Source of the DNA: Bog-473 sp963701955
Lineage (GTDB): Bacteria > Actinomycetota > Acidimicrobiia > Acidimicrobiales > RAAP-2
Assembly (NCBI GenBank): GCA_963701955.1
Contig: OY969694.1
Coordinates: forward strand, 2,976,001-3,040,000
Reading direction: 5' to 3'
DNA length: 64,000 bases
The position numbers and the translations under genes were made by a program. Shown piece after piece: positions 62,649 to 64,000 of this stretch. How positions within the stretch are numbered: the stretch's first letter is position 1; every line of letters starts with the position of its first letter. The notes under the pieces are model-generated. The model saw nothing but the letters and a program-made list of their open reading frames with translations. It had not been told where the DNA came from and searched no databases.

Positions 62649-64000
62649 GGCGCGCTGACGACCGCCCCGCCCCAGGGCGGCAGCGCCAGCGTGCCCTCGA
62701 CGCTCGAGCCCTCCAGGCCGTGCTCGGTGCTCACGGTCACCGTCCCGGCCACGCCGTCGAAGGACGACCGTGTCGCCTCGACATGTTGAGCAGCACGGTG
62801 GCGCCGTCCCCCCGGGCGTAGGCCCAGGTGCCCGCAGGCGACGGGAGCGACCGGTACGGGCCCACGGCCAGGTCCTCGCTGGCCTGGCGCGCCGCGATGA
62901 CCCGCCGGCACAGCTCGAGCACCGAGCCGGGGTCGCCCTCCTGGTCGGCCACGTTGCACTGCGCCGGGTCGGCCATCGGGCAGCCAGGGGCGCACGCCCG
63001 GCGGCAGTGAAGCCGCCGCCGGGCTCGCCGTTCCAGGGCATCGGCGTGCGCTCGGCGTCGCGGCCCTTGTAGACGGGCCAGAAGCGAGCGCCCACCGCAT
63101 CGAGGACGTCCTCGCGCTGCACCGGGCCGTCGACCAGGCCGATCTCGTCGCCGGCGTAGAGGAAGGGAGTGCCCCGCAGGGTCAGCAGGAGCAGCAGCGC
63201 CAGCTTGACCTTGGCCGGGTCGCCGGCGGCCCACCGGGTGGCGAGGCGCGACACGTCATGGTTGGATGCCGTCCAGATGGGCCACGCCCCGTCGGGCAGG
63301 AGCGCCTCGGTGTCTTCGACGACGCGACGCAGCGCGGCGGCCTCCAGCGGCGCGTTGATGAACACGAAGTTGAAGCCGCCGTGCAGCTCGTTGCGCCCGT
63401 CGCCGTAGAACTCCATGAGCACCGGCAGCTTCTCCACGTTGGTCTCGCCGATGAGCAGGCGCTCGGGCTCGTAGGAGTCGGCGATGGCGCGCCAACGGCG
63501 CAGGATGTCGTGGGCCTCGGGACGGTCGGTGTTGTAGACGGCACGCTGGCCCATGAACTGCTGGTCGAGGGGATCGTCCTCGGTGGCCGGCGGGTTGTCG
63601 CGCAGCTCCTTGTCCTTGATCATCATGTTGCACACGTCGATGCGGAAGCCCGCCACGCCACGGTCCCACCAGAAGCGCACGATGTCGTCGAACTCGCGCC
63701 GGACCTCCTCGTTCCACCAGTTGAGGTCCGGCTGCGGCCGCCTCGAAGTTGTGCAGGAAGTACTGGCCGCTGGGCTCGTCGAAGCTCCCAGGCCGGTCCG
63801 CCGAAGATGCTGACCCAGTTGTTGGGCAGGCTCGCCGTCGGGCTTGGGGTCCGCCCAGACGTAGTAGTCGCGGTGCGCCGAGTCCCGCCCGCGCAGCGCG
63901 TCGACGAACCACGCGTGCTGGTCGCTGGTGTGGTTCGGGCACCAGGTCCATCAGGATGCGGATGCCGCGGCTCGCCGGCCTCGCGCACCAGTGCGTCGAG
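62645..64000 (-). CDS. GH13 alpha-glucosidase/oligosaccharide hydrolase (truncated at right edge, frame-broken)
   Basis: Alpha-amylase-family enzyme lacking its N-terminus, which lies beyond the window. All three catalytic residues of the barrel are visible: nucleophile Asp in VAGFRIDVCNMM (63638-63636), acid/base Glu in LLIGETNV (63446-63444), and the stabilising Asp in WTASNHDVSRLA (63257-63255). Also FDEPSGQYFLHNFEAA, LRGTPFLYAGDEIGL and a C-terminal beta domain ending LALPPWGGAVVSA. Residues resemble oligo-1,6-/alpha-1,4-glucosidases rather than extracellular amylases, so intracellular sugar processing is likely. The stop overlaps the GT1 start. Confidence 0.85.

Overview
The window is from a high-GC (about 65-70 %) Gram-positive bacterium. 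The likeliest group is Actinomycetota, probably a member or relative of the class Acidimicrobiia, although no marker here fixes the genus. The evidence is the actinobacterial rpsL-rpsG-fusA-tuf / S10-spc-alpha gene order running on into truA-rplM-rpsI-glmM-glmS-acpS-alr-tsaE-tsaB-rimI, the many GTG starts, the many start/stop overlaps of 1-8 bases, and several -10-like boxes only 7-8 bases before the start codon (leaderless transcripts).

Layout. Positions 1-7710 are accessory and visibly less GC-rich: the end of a processive family-2 glycosyltransferase, a broken exported hypothetical protein, a 1017-residue secreted PQQ-type beta-propeller/Ig-like protein, and two paralogous sulfatase-fold hydrolases, one with Thr and one with Cys at the nucleophile position. 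Positions 7855-19879 hold central carbon genes that together form most of an ethylmalonyl-CoA type acetyl-CoA assimilation route: crotonyl-CoA carboxylase/reductase, epimerase, acetyl-CoA acetyltransferase, 3-hydroxybutyryl-CoA dehydrogenase, ethylmalonyl-CoA mutase and propionyl-CoA carboxylase beta. A phosphohistidine phosphatase, aspartokinase, two cyclophilins and a peptidase-S51-like protein are interspersed. The promoter regions of ccr/thiolase and of the dehydrogenase share an inverted repeat TTACCG-N2-CGGTAA, a candidate operator for a common regulator. Positions 20056-27113 carry a branched-chain-amino-acid-type ABC importer. It has two ATPases, a Ser/Gly-rich anchored surface protein, a two-helix membrane protein, a lipoprotein receptor and a fused LivH-LivM permease; the first five genes overlap end to end and the permease follows by 14 bases.

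Positions 27281-50282 are the ribosomal protein superoperon with fusA, tuf, secY, adk, map, infA, rpoA and truA. Promoter-like sequences precede rpsL, rplC, infA and rplM. A 13-bp hairpin stands before rplC, infA appears to start with CTG, and several r-proteins (L4, L22, S3, L29, S17) carry long charged extensions. Positions 50297-59066 encode cell-wall precursor and tRNA-modification functions (glmM, glmS, acpS, nnr, alr, udg, tsaE, tsaB, rimI). They are followed by an aldo/keto reductase and then, on the minus strand and running off the right edge, a GH13 alpha-glucosidase, a UGT-type glycosyltransferase and a SAM methyltransferase.

Reading caution: many genes that must be intact (fusA, tuf, rplB, rplC, rplD, rplV, rpsC, rplO, glmS, alr and others) are interrupted by single-base indels. 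Where I could resolve them they are mostly one extra G or C beside a short G/C run, and they are densest from about 53.6 kb to the right edge. I treat these as sequencing/assembly errors and annotate one gene across each break. Coordinates near the breaks, and the starts and stops of the worst-hit genes, are approximate. No tRNA, rRNA, CRISPR array, insertion sequence or phage gene was recognised, and no stretch above 300 bases lacks a gene.
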